This document shows, one piece after another, positions 29,609-41,424 of a stretch of 64,000 nt of DNA. Position 1 is the stretch's first letter, and each line of letters opens with the position of its first letter. The position numbers were made by a program, and so were the translations under genes. Below the pieces are notes generated by a model. The model ran no database searches, was not told the origin of the DNA, and saw only the letters and a program-made list of their open reading frames with translations. The DNA is from Branchiostoma floridae (lineage: Eukaryota; Chordata; Leptocardii; Amphioxiformes; Branchiostomatidae), in the NCBI RefSeq assembly GCF_000003815.2, contig NC_049979.1, positions 3,156,968 to 3,220,967 on the forward strand, in the 5' to 3' direction.

Positions 29609-30197
29609 CTACCAGTGGAACGATACTTGCAGTGGAAAATGATCGGACGACAGGAAGCCATGATCAACCTTCATGTCTATGATGTTGTTATGCATGGTTT
29701 CGGAACAGACGCAGTGGTCCAACCAAGATGTTGTCCCATGAGCGTCACTCAAGTACGTAAATGTGTCATTGGGAAGCAACTCAACGTCGCTGACATGAAG
29801 GTTGTTGTCCTGACAAAATTCATACAGCATAGGGGCAAACCGCCCGTCAGGACGGGTGTTAAAGTCACCCATAATACAGATGTTAGAGATACCTAGATCA
29901 TTCGAGAGTGACTCAATCTTACCAAGATTCTCCATAAACAATTCAACATGATTGCCACAGCCAGTTGGCATATAAACACATACAAGGAGCATTTGTCTAT
30001 CTCCAGACTTAACACTTGCGGCTAAAATTCGATCCTCATCGCAACTCTCGATACTGACCTCTAGACCAATGTTCTGCCTCCAAAGGACAGCTACACCGCC
30101 ATATGGGCGACCTTGAAGAATACCCTCCTCTGTGTTAACGGGGGAGGTACCGAAAGCTAAGAAATCATCGTCGAGTTCTGATAAAAGGTGCAGGTCC
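29609..30197 (-). pseudogene. APE-type endonuclease segment of LINE C, 5'-truncated
   Basis: It contains the DNA-nicking domain's late motifs: GDFN (active-site Asp/Asn) and SDHFPL (catalytic His). The N-terminal third of the domain, with the first catalytic residues, is missing because the element is truncated near 30197. Confidence 0.85.
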
Positions 30198-30582
30198 TGT
30201 TATGATGGAAGATATCCAATGATGCATTTACAATATAATGGTGTTTAAAAAAAATCAGATTACAGGTGTTTGGACTTTTAAACCTGTAATGCTATAATTG
30301 TATGTAATTGGTTATCGGTTGTCATTACTGCTGGCCATACCGTTGAATTTTATGTTGTCTTCAAATAAACAATACCAGAAACTAATTTCGGGTAAATTCT
30401 AAACTGGACAGTGGGGTTCAAAGGAGAGGAGGGTAAAAGGAAAGTGAAAGGGACGATTTATTTTCCTGTTTCAGTCGCTGTCTATAGCACTGAATATAAA
30501 GTGCAAATTTGTGATGGGAACGGCGTGAATCGATTGGAAAGTATAACCACCTGGTTGCAGTAGGAAAATATAACAAACTTAC

Positions 30583-31042
30583 CCATAGTCCCGGGTTCTG
30601 GAAATGTTTCTTCGCTTACATACGTCAGAAACTGCTCTTCACCGTCAAAAGGGTCACATTCACATTGCCTTCTGCGCTCTTCCAAACATTTCCTAATAGT
30701 GATAAGGAACACAGATTTCTTTACTCTGTCTTTTGAGAAGAACCCCGCAAAGAATGCAACTTCATCCTCCTGGAGAGGTCCTTTGCTCTGCTCTTTCTCT
30801 TCACTGCTGGAATTGCTGGAAGACTCGTAATCCTTCGGAAATACGATTCCACTTTCATTGGCAAAAGAATGCGATTGACCACGCTGTATCATTTTCAGAG
30901 CCGCCATCCATTGCTGTGACCTTATGGACCTCAAGTAGAACTGTAGACACGTAGGCATGTCTTCAGGAAACCCGGACATATCAAGCCGCCCCGGGTTGAC
31001 CCACGTACAGGTAAACTGCTGTTCCCAGGAAGGTGTAGCCAT
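30583..31042 (-). CDS. Unrecognised protein, first coding exon (MATPSWEQQFTC...)
   Basis: A single open exon of 153 codons starts ATGGCTACACC at 31042 and ends at a good donor (G|GTAAGT, exon edge 30583). The residues include an SSSNSSSEEKEQ low-complexity stretch near 75-85, EDEVAFFAGFFSKDRVKKSVFL and a Cys/Glu-rich ECDPFDGEEQF segment. I do not recognise the family. The next exon is not found: LINE C starts 386 bp downstream and may have disrupted the gene. A decayed copy on the plus strand at 21559 shows that this is a duplicated locus. Confidence 0.5.
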
Positions 31043-31431
31043 GTTGTTAACAGCAGACTAGTGCTGCCTCTGTCCCACTAGAGAAACAGTCGGTATTGGT
31101 TGCTACTCGATGTTTTGACACATAACATACCGGACGTCACATGACGAGACCTGACGTCACATGACGAGACCACTGCACACAATTGGTGCACGCCTTCGAT
31201 GTTGCTTATACCCCCCTCACATTAGGCGAAAATCGATCGGACGACGAGTCTGCTAGCTCTAAATTACGAGGAGACATGACCCTGACGGTTGCGGTCGCAT
31301 TTGTCTCGTCACGAAAATGCAAATGAGCAAACGCCCGATTTCACGACCACGAAATTGGAATATGACCTGACGTTGCGACATTGCACGTGAGTTGCCCAAT
31401 CCCGGCACGCGAGGAAGCCCAGGACAGCGAT

Positions 31432-31905
31432 CGTGCCCCACGACGTATGTCTATGATTCTCAAACTGACAACATACAATTGACGAATCGCTGGGAAAAAT
31501 GATGCCCCACGACGTATATTTAACGTTATGTCTATGATTCTCAAACTGACAACATACAATAATTGACGAATCGCTGGGAAAAATGATGCCCCACGACGTA
31601 TGTCTATGATTCTGAAACTGACAACATACAATTGACGAATTGCTGGGAAAAATGATGCCCCACGACGTATGTCTATGATTCTCAAACTGACAACATACAA
31701 TTGACGAATCGCTGGGGAACATGTTGCCCCACGACGTATGTCTATGATTCTCAAACTGACAACATACAATTGACGAATCGCTGGGAAAAATGATGCCCCA
31801 CGATGTATGTCTATGATTCTCAAACTGACAACATACAATCGACGAATTGGTGAAAAAAATGATGCCCCACGACGTATGTCTATGATTCTCAAACTGACAA
31901 CATAC
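31432..31905 (-). repeat. 69-bp minisatellite, left arm of foldback 2
   Basis: Seven units share GATGCCCCACGACGTATGTC and CTCAAACTGACAACATACAA. One unit has a 15-bp insertion including TTTAACGTTA. The right-arm mirror is about 32630-33110. Confidence 0.9.
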
Positions 31906-32244
31906 ATCAGTTCTGTCATATCTGAATTCACCTCTGACAGAGCTACCGCCCTGATGTGAATATGTGACATATGACAATGCGAAGAACTTCTGTCATCTGC
32001 CCTACTATGATGACCTGCAATATTACACCAAGTCAGGATTTTAATCTAACATCTGACATTGGTCCTTACACCAAGTCAGGTTTTTGATCTAACATCTGAC
32101 ATTGGTCCTTGCGCCATGTCAGATATTTAAATCAGATTTTAAATTGAAAAAATCTGACTGTTTGAAGACCCCCGCTTGATGTTTGATTCAAAAATCTGAC
32201 AGTGCTACACAAAGTGTCACATGTTAGACTAGAAATCTTACATT

Positions 32245-32344
32245 NNNNNNNNNNNNNNNNNNNNNNNNNNNNNNNNNNNNNNNNNNNNNNNNNNNNNNNN
32301 NNNNNNNNNNNNNNNNNNNNNNNNNNNNNNNNNNNNNNNNNNNN
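32245..32344. other. Assembly gap (N) at the centre of foldback 2
   Basis: 100 N exactly where the two arms meet. The true centre, including any transposase, is unseen. Confidence 0.99.
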
Positions 32345-32629
32345 AGACAGGAAATCTGACAATAATATGAAAAATGTCAGGTGTTAGATTAAAAATCTGA
32401 CATGGCGTAAGGACAAATGTCAGATGTTAGATTGAAAACCTGACATGGTGTAAGGGCCAATGTCAGATCTTAGATAAAAAAAACTGACACCGGTTGTAAG
32501 GACCATTGTCAGATGTTACTAGATTTAAAATCATAGTAGGGCAGATGACAAAATTAGTTCTTCGCATTGTCATATGTCACATATTCACATCATTACGGTA
32601 GCACTGTCAGATGCGTCAATTATAAATTG

Positions 32630-33110
32630 TTGTCAGTTTGAGAATCATAGACATACGTCGTGGGGCATCATTTTTCCCAGCAATTCGTCAATTGTATGTT
32701 GTCAGTTTGAGAACTATAGACATACGTCGTGGGGCATCATTTTTCCCAGGGATTCGTCAATTGTATGTTGTCAGTTTGAGAATCATAGACATACGTCGTG
32801 GGGCATCATTTTTCCCAGCGATTCGTCAATTATTGTATGTTGTCAGTTTGAGAATCATAGACATAACGTTAAATATACGTCGTGGGGCATCATTTTTCCC
32901 AGCGATTCGTCAATTGTATGTTGTCAGTTTGAGAATCATAGACATGCGTCGTGGGGCATCATTTTTCCCAGCGATTCGTCAATTATTGTATGTTGTCAGT
33001 TTGAGAATCATAGACATAACGTTAAATATACGTTGTGGGGCATCATTTTTCCCAGCGATTCGTCATTTGTATGTTGTCAGTTTGAGAATCATAGACATAC
33101 GTCGTGGGGC
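32630..33110 (+). repeat. 69-bp minisatellite, right arm of foldback 2
   Basis: It is the inverted counterpart of the left array. It contains two 84-bp variants with TAACGTTAAATATACG, so the arms differ in unit order and number. Confidence 0.9.
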
Positions 33111-33366
33111 ACGATCGCTGTCCTGGGCTTCCTCGCGTGCCGGGATTGGGCAACTCACGTGCAACGTCGCAACGTCAGGTCATATTCCAATTTCGTGGTC
33201 GTGAAATCGGGCGTTTGCTCATTTGCATTTTCGTGACGAGACAAATGCGACCGTAACCACCCTGACGGGAAGGGGGGGGGGGGCGGATCTGCCATTTCTT
33301 CGTCGGCATCGATTTTCGCTTATTGTGAGGGGGGTATAAGAGACCTATGACGTACATGGTGCTCTA

Positions 33367-33767
33367 TGAGAATCGGTCCGGGGCGTGGCCTAAAAACTAC
33401 GAAATCCCATGCCAACAAAAGGTACCATGGGACAACCTAACTATGGTACCTCACGGAAAATTGGACTAAGTACATAGCCGTGAGAATCGGTCCGCCCTCA
33501 TAGACACAGTCTTCCATTTGATTGATCTATGTGATGAACTTGATTTATTTTTTAAAATTCTATATCTTTAAGTTATATGCAAACTTAGTTTTATGCAGGC
33601 AGTTGAATTCCGTGATCATCGCTAATCATCGATCATCGATCATTGCAGAAGAGTTAGATACACACTGTGCTCATTGTACGTATGGGCCTTCGTAGTTTTA
33701 GGCCACGCCCACTTATTGTGTCATCACTCCAAACCATTCCATATATGGTACCCGGACCGATTTTCAC
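33367..33767. mobile_element. TIR element after foldback 2
   Basis: The arm GCGTGGCCTAAAAACTACGAA (33383) pairs with TTCGTAGTTTTAGGCCACGC (33689). Outer ends GAGAATCGGTCCG and CGGACCGATTTTCAC also pair. No coding sequence is seen. Confidence 0.7.
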
Positions 33768-33916
33768 GGCCGGACCGACATAGAACACCGGCACAGATGA
33801 TTATACTTGGTGGTTTGAAGGGCCACATACACTGAACAACGCTGTCTTAATCTGAAGTCATCGAGCAATATGTATCTTACAAATGAATCTTCCCTTCGAA
33901 AACTTTAATTTTCATC

Positions 33917-34549
33917 ATGGCCGAAGCACAAAATCATCTTGCCGGTGCTTTAGAACACAATCGCTCATTTCGAACTAAGTACAATGCTACAGTGACCGGT
34001 TGTCACAACCTCCAGTCCCTATTGAAAGCTCAGTCCAGGGGTTTAGTTGTGGCTGCAGTCTCAAAACTACCAGGAGACGGACTGCCCGAGGGAGTCTACG
34101 ACGTTTGGGTGACATGCCGCCGAGATGTGGACGAACTAGACTCCAGCAGATATCAAGCAATTGTACCACATGACGACTGGGTATGGGAGATGGCCCAGTG
34201 TAGCATCGGTGCCTGTGTCTGTATGGATAGAGCGCTAACCGAAGGGTCGTCGTGTATAAGGCTTGGGATATTGTTCACATTTCCACCAATTTTAAAAACT
34301 GTCTACGATCCGATTGTATGGTCGGATGAAAGTCTTGCGCAGTGCTGTCGAGAGGCTTACAATTATGCTCAAGAGAATCCGGGATGTTGTAGGCGAAGAG
34401 GTTCGTCAACCTATTGGGAAGGCAAAGTAACACAAAAGGGCAAGGAATACTGGATGGCAGGATACGTTAAGAGGTCGAATGGGGAGATGAAGACCTTCTT
34501 CTTTATTCACCCTGAAAACCTTGCCATCGCACGGCTGAATACCACCTAA
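33917..34549 (+). CDS. Unrecognised 210-aa protein, single exon
   Basis: The start ATCATGGCC is a good Kozak context and the frame is open to a TAA. The composition looks coding: no low complexity, and Trp and Cys are spread along the chain (CHNLQSLL, VYDVWVTCRRDVDELD, HDDWVWEMAQCSIGACVCMD, ESLAQCCREAYNYAQE, CCRRRGSS). There are about ten Cys and no signal peptide or transmembrane segment. I do not recognise the family. It could be an intronless lineage-specific gene or a retrocopy. AATAAA is not obvious nearby. Confidence 0.55.
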   Translation: MAEAQNHLAGALEHNRSFRTKYNATVTGCHNLQSLLKAQSRGLVVAAVSKLPGDGLPEGVYDVWVTCRRDVDELDSSRYQAIVPHDDWVWEMAQCSIGACVCMDRALTEGSSCIRLGILFTFPPILKTVYDPIVWSDESLAQCCREAYNYAQENPGCCRRRGSSTYWEGKVTQKGKEYWMAGYVKRSNGEMKTFFFIHPENLAIARLNTT

Positions 34550-34559
34550 CATACTTGGA

Positions 34560-37017
34560 GAGACGTTGCTGTGCCTGATGGCAAAGCACCTGGCACTGCG
34601 CGCGCACAGTACAGGATTTGAATCCAATTTATCCAAGGACCTTTTTTTATGTTGTTTCATTGATGTATTCTGTAAGGATACACCAGGTGTCAGCAGGATA
34701 GAATGGACTAAGTTATCAGTAGCATGTACATGCTTTTGAAAAGAAGAAGATTGTATATCAAAGAAGTATCATTGTCAAACTTTCAGTCGAATCTTATTCG
34801 TCACAATCCTAATTGGAGGATATCAAGGGAAGCAATGTATTCGTGAAAATTAGCACGATTAATACGTTTCTTTTCACCTTTCCACATGAATACCCAGATA
34901 TACTTTCATACATTTAATGTTTAAGTGTGTTAGGTGTGGGAGACTGTAGAAGACTACTGAAGTTGACATAGATAGTCATAATGAAATCGGTAGTAACTAA
35001 AGCTTGGTTTGGAAAACGCGTGTAAATATTGTGGAGTTAATGGAATTATCTTACATGATGGTTTGAACTTTTCAATAAACATATGCTGATGACACGTCCA
35101 AAATCTGAAATTGTGAGTAATGGATGGATATAGCTGTTCTCTAGAACATACAAACATGATACATGGTTGGAACCACAGTAAGATTCTGATGACATAGTGA
35201 CGTGTTTTGCGCTGAACAGTCAAAAAGATGCCAGGTAGAAATGCTATTTTAGCAAGATTGTAGGACATATAGACCATACACACATACACACACGATGCGA
35301 AGTGATAACGTACTGCAATGTGTTTGAATCGCTTAATCCTATATTTATCCCAATCCAAATCATGTCAGAAAACATAGCGTCATCATAATTAGGCAAAATC
35401 AACACGATTTTTAGTAACTGTTTTTAAAAACTGTGTAAGTTGGACGATGGAAGAAATCGCATCGTCTTCGTGACACACATTCCCAAACTTTGCTCTTGGT
35501 GTGACTTAACATTTACACCTATAAGGCTCAAAACATACCAACGCTCGAAATCGTCATTCCCTCATTTAGTCTATGTTCTGAACTATGGGGAGAGGGATAG
35601 CTGAATGGCTAAAAAGATGAAGGTTTAGTATATGTCTTTGACAATCTGACCCTGCTTAATAGACAAACACCTAATAACCCGCAGGCGGTATTTGTCCCAG
35701 CTATGTGTTTCATGCTATGTGTCACCGTTTTACCGCCCAAGTTCATCCGCGACAATAACACACCAATTGAAGTAATAAGTAGTTCCAAAACTTAGATTAA
35801 ATTTCGGCCTGTCATGCATTTACTTGCTGTCAAGAGATTGTGCTAATTTTTTCCTTCCCAGATATACATTAATATCAGCCCTCGAAAGGCGTATGTTTAA
35901 TAAAAAATACAATTCATTAGTGAAAGGAAAAATATTGTGTCTATTAGTGAAAATATGACAGGACCTCTATATCACTATTCACTAGTAAGAGAAAAAAGAT
36001 TGTGTCAGACTCTACTATTGAAAAAAAATGTGATAGCACCCCTCTATCACGTTTTTATCCGTAAAAGATTTTAGAAAACTGGTCATTAATATTTTGTCAC
36101 ATGCCACAATGCCAAACCTTCAAAAGTGGCAAAGCCAGAGGATGACCTTTATAAAATCCTTATCAGCGATGGCAAACATATTCTATACTCTATACAAAAC
36201 ACCTTTTTTTCGGCATTTTTTGCAAATGTCCCTGAATGTGCATCACAGCCAGCATTGGCTTCACTGCGATGCGTGGGGCTAACATGTACATTTTATAGTC
36301 GACTGAAAACATATCTATATGAGCCCTTGGAAGAAAAAGCAAACGTTGAAAATAGCTAATTCTGTAGGCTACTGATCATGATGAATACCGAATAGATCAG
36401 GTAACATCTCCTCACTTTCTTGTGAGAAATTACCGTGCAACTTTTTCCATATCTGTGTCTTTCTGCATCGCCATTCCATTACAAAAACCTTGCTACTTTG
36501 CTTTGCTAATAACAAAGCGTACAAAAGAGGAAGCTAGCACATTTTTGAAGCGCCTGAGTTTCGGTGGGCTAGACTAAAAAGAGAAAGTCCACTTTTCCGC
36601 TTTTAGTTTTAGGTCCTCTTTAGACCTTCAACATACAGTCGCATGCATTGTAATACTTTTCACGCATAAAGTTGAATATTCAATTGACAACAAGTGTAAG
36701 GTTAAAATCACAGTGTTTCATACATGGTTGAATTTGTCACTTAAAGTCAGTGTATAGGTGGGAAATATGTACGGAGCAGGTACGGTTAGCATTCACCTCC
36801 ATGTGCTACAGAAACTATGTGAAATGTCACAGGACAAACAGTTGCAAAATTGAAAATAATGCATAATCTTTTTACAGGCATTAACCACTTATATTTGTTT
36901 TTGAACAAGATTGTTTTTGACATAATCCAATAAGGTGACATTACGGCCACGGCCCTTTGTGTAGTTAACCTGGTTGTTCAATTCCCAAGGGAAACCATGG
37001 TGCACAGAAGGATTAAT
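34560..37017. other. No gene seen
   Basis: AT-rich intergenic sequence. A 134-codon minus-strand frame (34954-35358) has no recognisable motif or coding bias and is not called. Short repeats of TATCAC and CACTA occur near 35930-36060. Confidence 0.5.
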
Positions 37018-37019
37018 TA

Positions 37020-37942
37020 CGAGGGTGAGTCAGAAAGTAATGCAAGTGGTTTCATAACAGAGTCGTTCTTTGATCGAATGAGTTGAAATTTGGCACAAAG
37101 GTTAAGACATCTCTCCTCTTGAGATTGAAATATCTAAATTTGTTGCTCATTATTTTATGAGTGACTGAGCTGCTTTCAATGTGACCACACCCTTGGTATA
37201 CCGTCAGAAGAAAAGTGAGACCCAATTAACGTACAATTAAGAATTTCCCTTAACCAATTTTTGCCAATGTAGGAGACTAAGCCTGCACATGTAATAAGCT
37301 GCATTTCTCTATAAGCCTCATGCTTAATTTCAACTCTGAAATCCGAGCAGTTTTTCTTTTTTCGTTGCTGGTGCAGAGTGAGGTATACGCGGTCTTCAGG
37401 GTGATGAGATCTGCGGTGTTATGATTAAAACTTTCTGTAGCCTTTTTTGCCATTAACAAAGAGAAATGAAACTTAGCACACTTTTTTGTCTTTAAACAGT
37501 TAATAACTGTGTAAAGTTTCGTTTCTTTTGGTTAATGGAAAAGTAGTCACAAATTTACAGTTCACAAATTCGTGTATAAATCCAACAGCTCTATAACACA
37601 ACTTACTGCATCCTAGCAGCTGTAAATAAAGAACCATTACGAATTTAGAAGTGAAAATTGGCACACAACCTATAGAGACATTTGGTATCATACATGTATA
37701 ATTTTAACCTCCTACAGTGATTTTCAGTGGGTCAGATTTAGAGGAATTGATAGTCTGACAAGCTACCAATGGTGTGTTCATCTTGAAATCAACTCAGTTG
37801 CTCATAAAATGATAAAGACCAAATCTAAAACATTCAATCTCAAGAGGACATATACTTCTACTTATGTGCCAAATTTCAACTCAATTGATTCAAAAACGAG
37901 TCTGTTATGAAACCACTTGCATTACTTTCTGACTCACCCTCG
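37020..37942. mobile_element. Non-autonomous mariner-type element with TA duplications
   Basis: The ends CGAGGGTGAGTCAGAAAGTA and TACTTTCTGACTCACCCTCG are perfect inverted repeats, and similarity continues inward for roughly 160 bp. TA lies directly outside both ends (37018-37019 and 37943-37944). The sequence of the ends is typical of mariner-like elements. The 923-bp inside has no transposase frame. Confidence 0.92.
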
Positions 37943-38072
37943 TACTATATTTGAGTTCTACTTGAGATATGGTCGGGATTTACATTAATTGATTTTATCC
38001 CCAAGGGAAATATAAAAGGATACATGTTGGTAATTCCCCTAAATGGTTACCTGATCCGTCTAAATTGTTTTT

Positions 38073-41000
38073 TATATTGCAATCCCCATACATAGTATGG
38101 GATGCAATATATTGTTATATTGCAATCCCCATACATAGTATGGGATGCAATATATTGTTTTTCCTGAGTTTCTCCTGTCAAATCTTCAAATGGGATTAAT
38201 TTTTTCATTTTTTGGCCAAATGAGCTGAAATTTGCCAGGGTGGTAGAAATAGCAAATACCCCCAGGCGTTTTTTTCACTTTCTTGATAGAGGCCTTAAAA
38301 TTTATGATATTTAGGGTTTTTGGTCATTTTTAGACAAAATATATATATTTTGGGCCCCTGTGCCCTGGTATTACAAGCTAATGACCTGAAATTTGGTACA
38401 GAGGTGCATTAGACATATGAGCACAGAAAACCATCAACACTTTCTTCATAGATCACTTCAAAAATTAGTTATTTTAGGGTTTTTGGCCATTTTTGACTAA
38501 AAATGTATATTGTTGGCTCCTATGCCCTTGTATTAAAACCAAATGACCTGAAATTTGGTACATAGGTGCGTTTGACATATGACCACAGAACCCCATCAGC
38601 GCTTTATTCATTGTTAACTCCAAAAATGAGTTATTTTAAGTTTTTTGGCCATTTTTGACTAAAAATGTATATTTATTGCTCCTATGCCCTTGTATAGAAA
38701 CCAAATGACCTGAAATTTGGTACAGAGGTGCATTGAACATATGCTCACAGGACCCCATTGACACTTTCTTCATAGATCACTTCAGAAATTAGTTATTTTG
38801 GGGTTTTCAGTCATTTTTGACTAAAAATGTATATTTTTGGCCCCTATACCCTTGTATGTAAACCAAATGGCCTGAAATTTGGTATAGAGGTGCATTGGAC
38901 ATATGACAACAGGACCCTACCAACACTTTCTTCATAGAGCACTTATAAAATGAGTTATTTTGGGATTTTTAGCCATTTTTGTCTAAAAATGTATATTTTT
39001 GTCATATATGCCCTTGTAATGAAACCAAATGACCAAAAACTCAGCATGAAGATGTGTAGGACAAGTGCCCATAGTAATATTACTTCAAATTGTTGAATTT
39101 TGGGATTTTTTCAAGGATGAAGATGGATTGCAATATGCTGTATTTGCTCCTAAGCAAATGTCGGCCTTTCTAGTCTAGAGGTTATTTTCCCTGATCCATG
39201 TCAATCCTTTTTTTCAGCCTGTTAGGTTTTCTGTTAGGTTCTTAAATGCCCCATGCTCTGCTATGTCCAATACCTTGCCACTACTGTAACCACCTTTCCT
39301 GTCCACTCGTAAAAAGCAAGCCATTGGAAATGGAACGGAAAAGAAAAGTTGGATGAATAGCTTCAAATGCTTTATTCATATATCAACATATAACAGACGC
39401 GTATAGCAGCGGCGTAATATTCAATAGTTCGGGATACAAGGCATTGTTTCACATCCAGTCTGGCCACATCAGCGCGCATGAACGCCTGCTTGAACTGCTC
39501 AGGGGTGATCTCGGCGAAGGAAAGCTGGTCGCCCGAGGGGCACCTCGTTACCGGTGCCGGTGAAATACCTTAAAATTTGCAACAAACACGTCAAGAGATA
39601 CACGTACTGTCTTGGTGGCACGGTCACCAATGAGGGGATCTGATAAAAGCTCCTTGATTATACCGATGCAAGATGTTCAGGGAAGAAGAACACGCACGAC
39701 AGGAACATATTGCTGAAGCGCTCAGTTTGGACTGGGTCGCTTCAAATCAATGATTGTCAATGGCGGAAGTAACGACTTTGAAATGGCGGACAAGACTTCT
39801 CGCCGCGTACAAGACCATAGGAACGCTTCTGAAGCACATGTGGCTTGAAATCAATCGCTCTTAGCTTTGCTACACTTGAGTCTGGTTCACTAGGGAGCAA
39901 TTGATTGCATGCTGAGGTGAGAGACATAGTCTTTGATACTCTACTGTCAACACGGTGGCACCAGCTATATCGGTCACCAGCAAGTTTGAGAATTGATCAT
40001 TTTGGTTTTGTAAAACCATGCATAGCACAAGGATTGCGGCCATTTTACAAGGATTGCGCAAGAAATAAAGCTGCAAACGATAGGACAGCTTGTGGATCTT
40101 TATTGTCGTATTGGTCTCCGGGCCACCTTAAAGATCCACACTATTTGTTGTGTCTAGCTTCACCTGCCAATTCGGGGTAGATGTTTAAGTTGCCAACTAC
40201 GGTATCCAGTCTCCCGTGCTTTGGCCAGCCTCTCTTCGGGGCAGATGAAACTCTCTACCGCCGGCGTAATGTTTCGCATTCGGTAGGAGTTTTACAAAGT
40301 AGGAGTTTATTCAGTAAACCACGGTATCCAGTCTAACGAGTTGTGAAAACGCGAAATAAACTAGAAAGGCCGACATTTGCTTGGGAGCAAATACAGCATA
40401 TTGCAATCCATCTTCATATGCATGCCAATCCCAAATTTAACAATTTTTGATTGATGTACACAATAGGTGTGAATAGAGCCCTGTGGCTACATAACGTACG
40501 CACCTTCATACCAAATTTCAGACCATTTGGTTTTCATACATAGGTACAGGAGCCAAAACTTAACATTTTTAGTCCGTAAATGGCAAAAAATCCCAAAATT
40601 CAACAATTTAAAGTATTGTATGCCCAAAGTGAAAATGAAGTACTGTGGGCACTTGCCAGACACACTTTCATGCCGAATTTCAGGTCATTAGGTTTTCATA
40701 CAAGGGTATAGGAGCCAAAAGTATACAATTTTTGTCAAAAATAGCCGAAAAACCCAAAATAACTCATTTTTGAAGTGATATATGAAGAAAGTGTTGATGG
40801 AGCCCTGTGTTCATATATCCAATGCACCTATATACCAAATTTCAGTTCGTTTAGCCTTCATACAAGGGCATAGGAGCCAAAAATATACATTTTTAGTAAA
40901 AAATGGCCAAAACCCCTAAAATAACTCATTTTTGAAGTGATCTATGAAGAAAGTGTTGATGGTTTTCTGTGCTCATATGTCCAATGCACCTCTGTACCAA

Positions 41001-41280
41001 ATTTCAGGTCATTAGCTTGTAATACCAGAGCATAGGGGCCCAAAATATACATATTTTGTCTAAAAATGACCAAAAACCCTAAATATCATAAATTCTAAGG
41101 CCTCTATCAAGAAAGTGAAAAAAACGCCTGGGGGTATTTGCTATTTCTACCACCCTGCCAAATTTCATCTCATTTGGCCAAAAAATGAAAAAAATTAATC
41201 CCATTTGAAGATTTGACAGGAGAAGAGACAAACAAAAAGCGATATATTGCAATCCCATACTATGTATGGATTGCAATATA
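38073..41280. mobile_element. Foldback element 3, arms with about 160-bp repeats
   Basis: The ends TATATTGCAATCCCCATACA and CATACTATGTATGGATTGCAATATA (given in part) are inverted. Arms of about 1.1 kb (38073-39178) and 0.92 kb (40365-41280) mirror each other. Each holds about five units near 160 bp containing GACCTGAAATTTGGTACA, TGACTAAAAATGTATAT and TTCTTCATAGATCACTTC. The first 40 bp of the left end are tandemly doubled. The centre (39180-40360) is unique and carries a gene remnant. Confidence 0.88.
39360..39740 (-). pseudogene. Gene remnant with polyadenylation signal inside foldback 3
   Basis: Minus-strand reading gives coding-like blocks in shifting frames: FLSCVFFFPEHLASV, IIKELLSDPLIGDRATKTVR, VSLDVFVANFK, then SGDQLSFAEITPEQFKQAFM and RADVARLD. 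A stop follows, then AATAAA (minus strand, near 39373). I do not recognise the protein. At least two frameshifts are needed, so it is decayed. It may be a captured host 3' exon or the relic of the element's own gene. Confidence 0.5.
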
Positions 41281-41424
41281 ACTACTCGCTTCCAACATCT
41301 CGATGTCTGTCAGACACCATCATCAGGGTTAGAATGACCGATTCTTGCTGCTACTTATAGCCGATGTAGGTGGCGCTGCAGCAGCAAAAATGCCGTGCGT
41401 GTGGTGGTTCCCCTTCAAAGCCTA

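Larger units (their letters stand above)
27455..30197 (-). mobile_element. Non-LTR retrotransposon (LINE C), 5'-truncated in the endonuclease
   Basis: Minus strand. An APE-type endonuclease segment from about 30197 to 29609 has YGGVAVLW, IMGDFNTRPDG and FLSSDHFPLQV. A linker follows (29605-29201). The RT frame from 29153 to 27543 has FLDASKAFDRVNH, GLPQGSILSPILF and MYADDICLV. One frameshift near 29215 separates linker and RT. The 3' end has the GGGCCATGGGCCTGAATC motif and an AAACAAATAAACATAAA-type tail ending near 27455. A solo tail of the same family lies at 18380-18457. Confidence 0.9.
31205..33340. mobile_element. Foldback element 2, arms with 69-bp and about 48-bp repeats
   Basis: The ends CTTATACCCCCCTCAC and GTGAGGGGGGTATAAG are inverted. 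Each arm has an outer unique part (about 220 bp), then an array of 69-bp units (some 84 bp) containing CACGACGTATGTCTATGATT, then an inner array with AACATCTGACATTGGTCCTTA. The arms match over roughly 1 kb; the centre is a 100-N gap. Long frames on both arms (209-222 codons, reading outward) arise because 69 and 84 are multiples of three. Terminal bases resemble the element at 58237-59048. Confidence 0.85.

Noticed and set aside
31309-33236. Regularly spaced repeats that could be taken for a CRISPR array or repeat protein
   Set aside because: The 69-bp units are contiguous with no unique spacers and lie in mirrored arms of a eukaryotic foldback element. Protein coding is not excluded but not supported.
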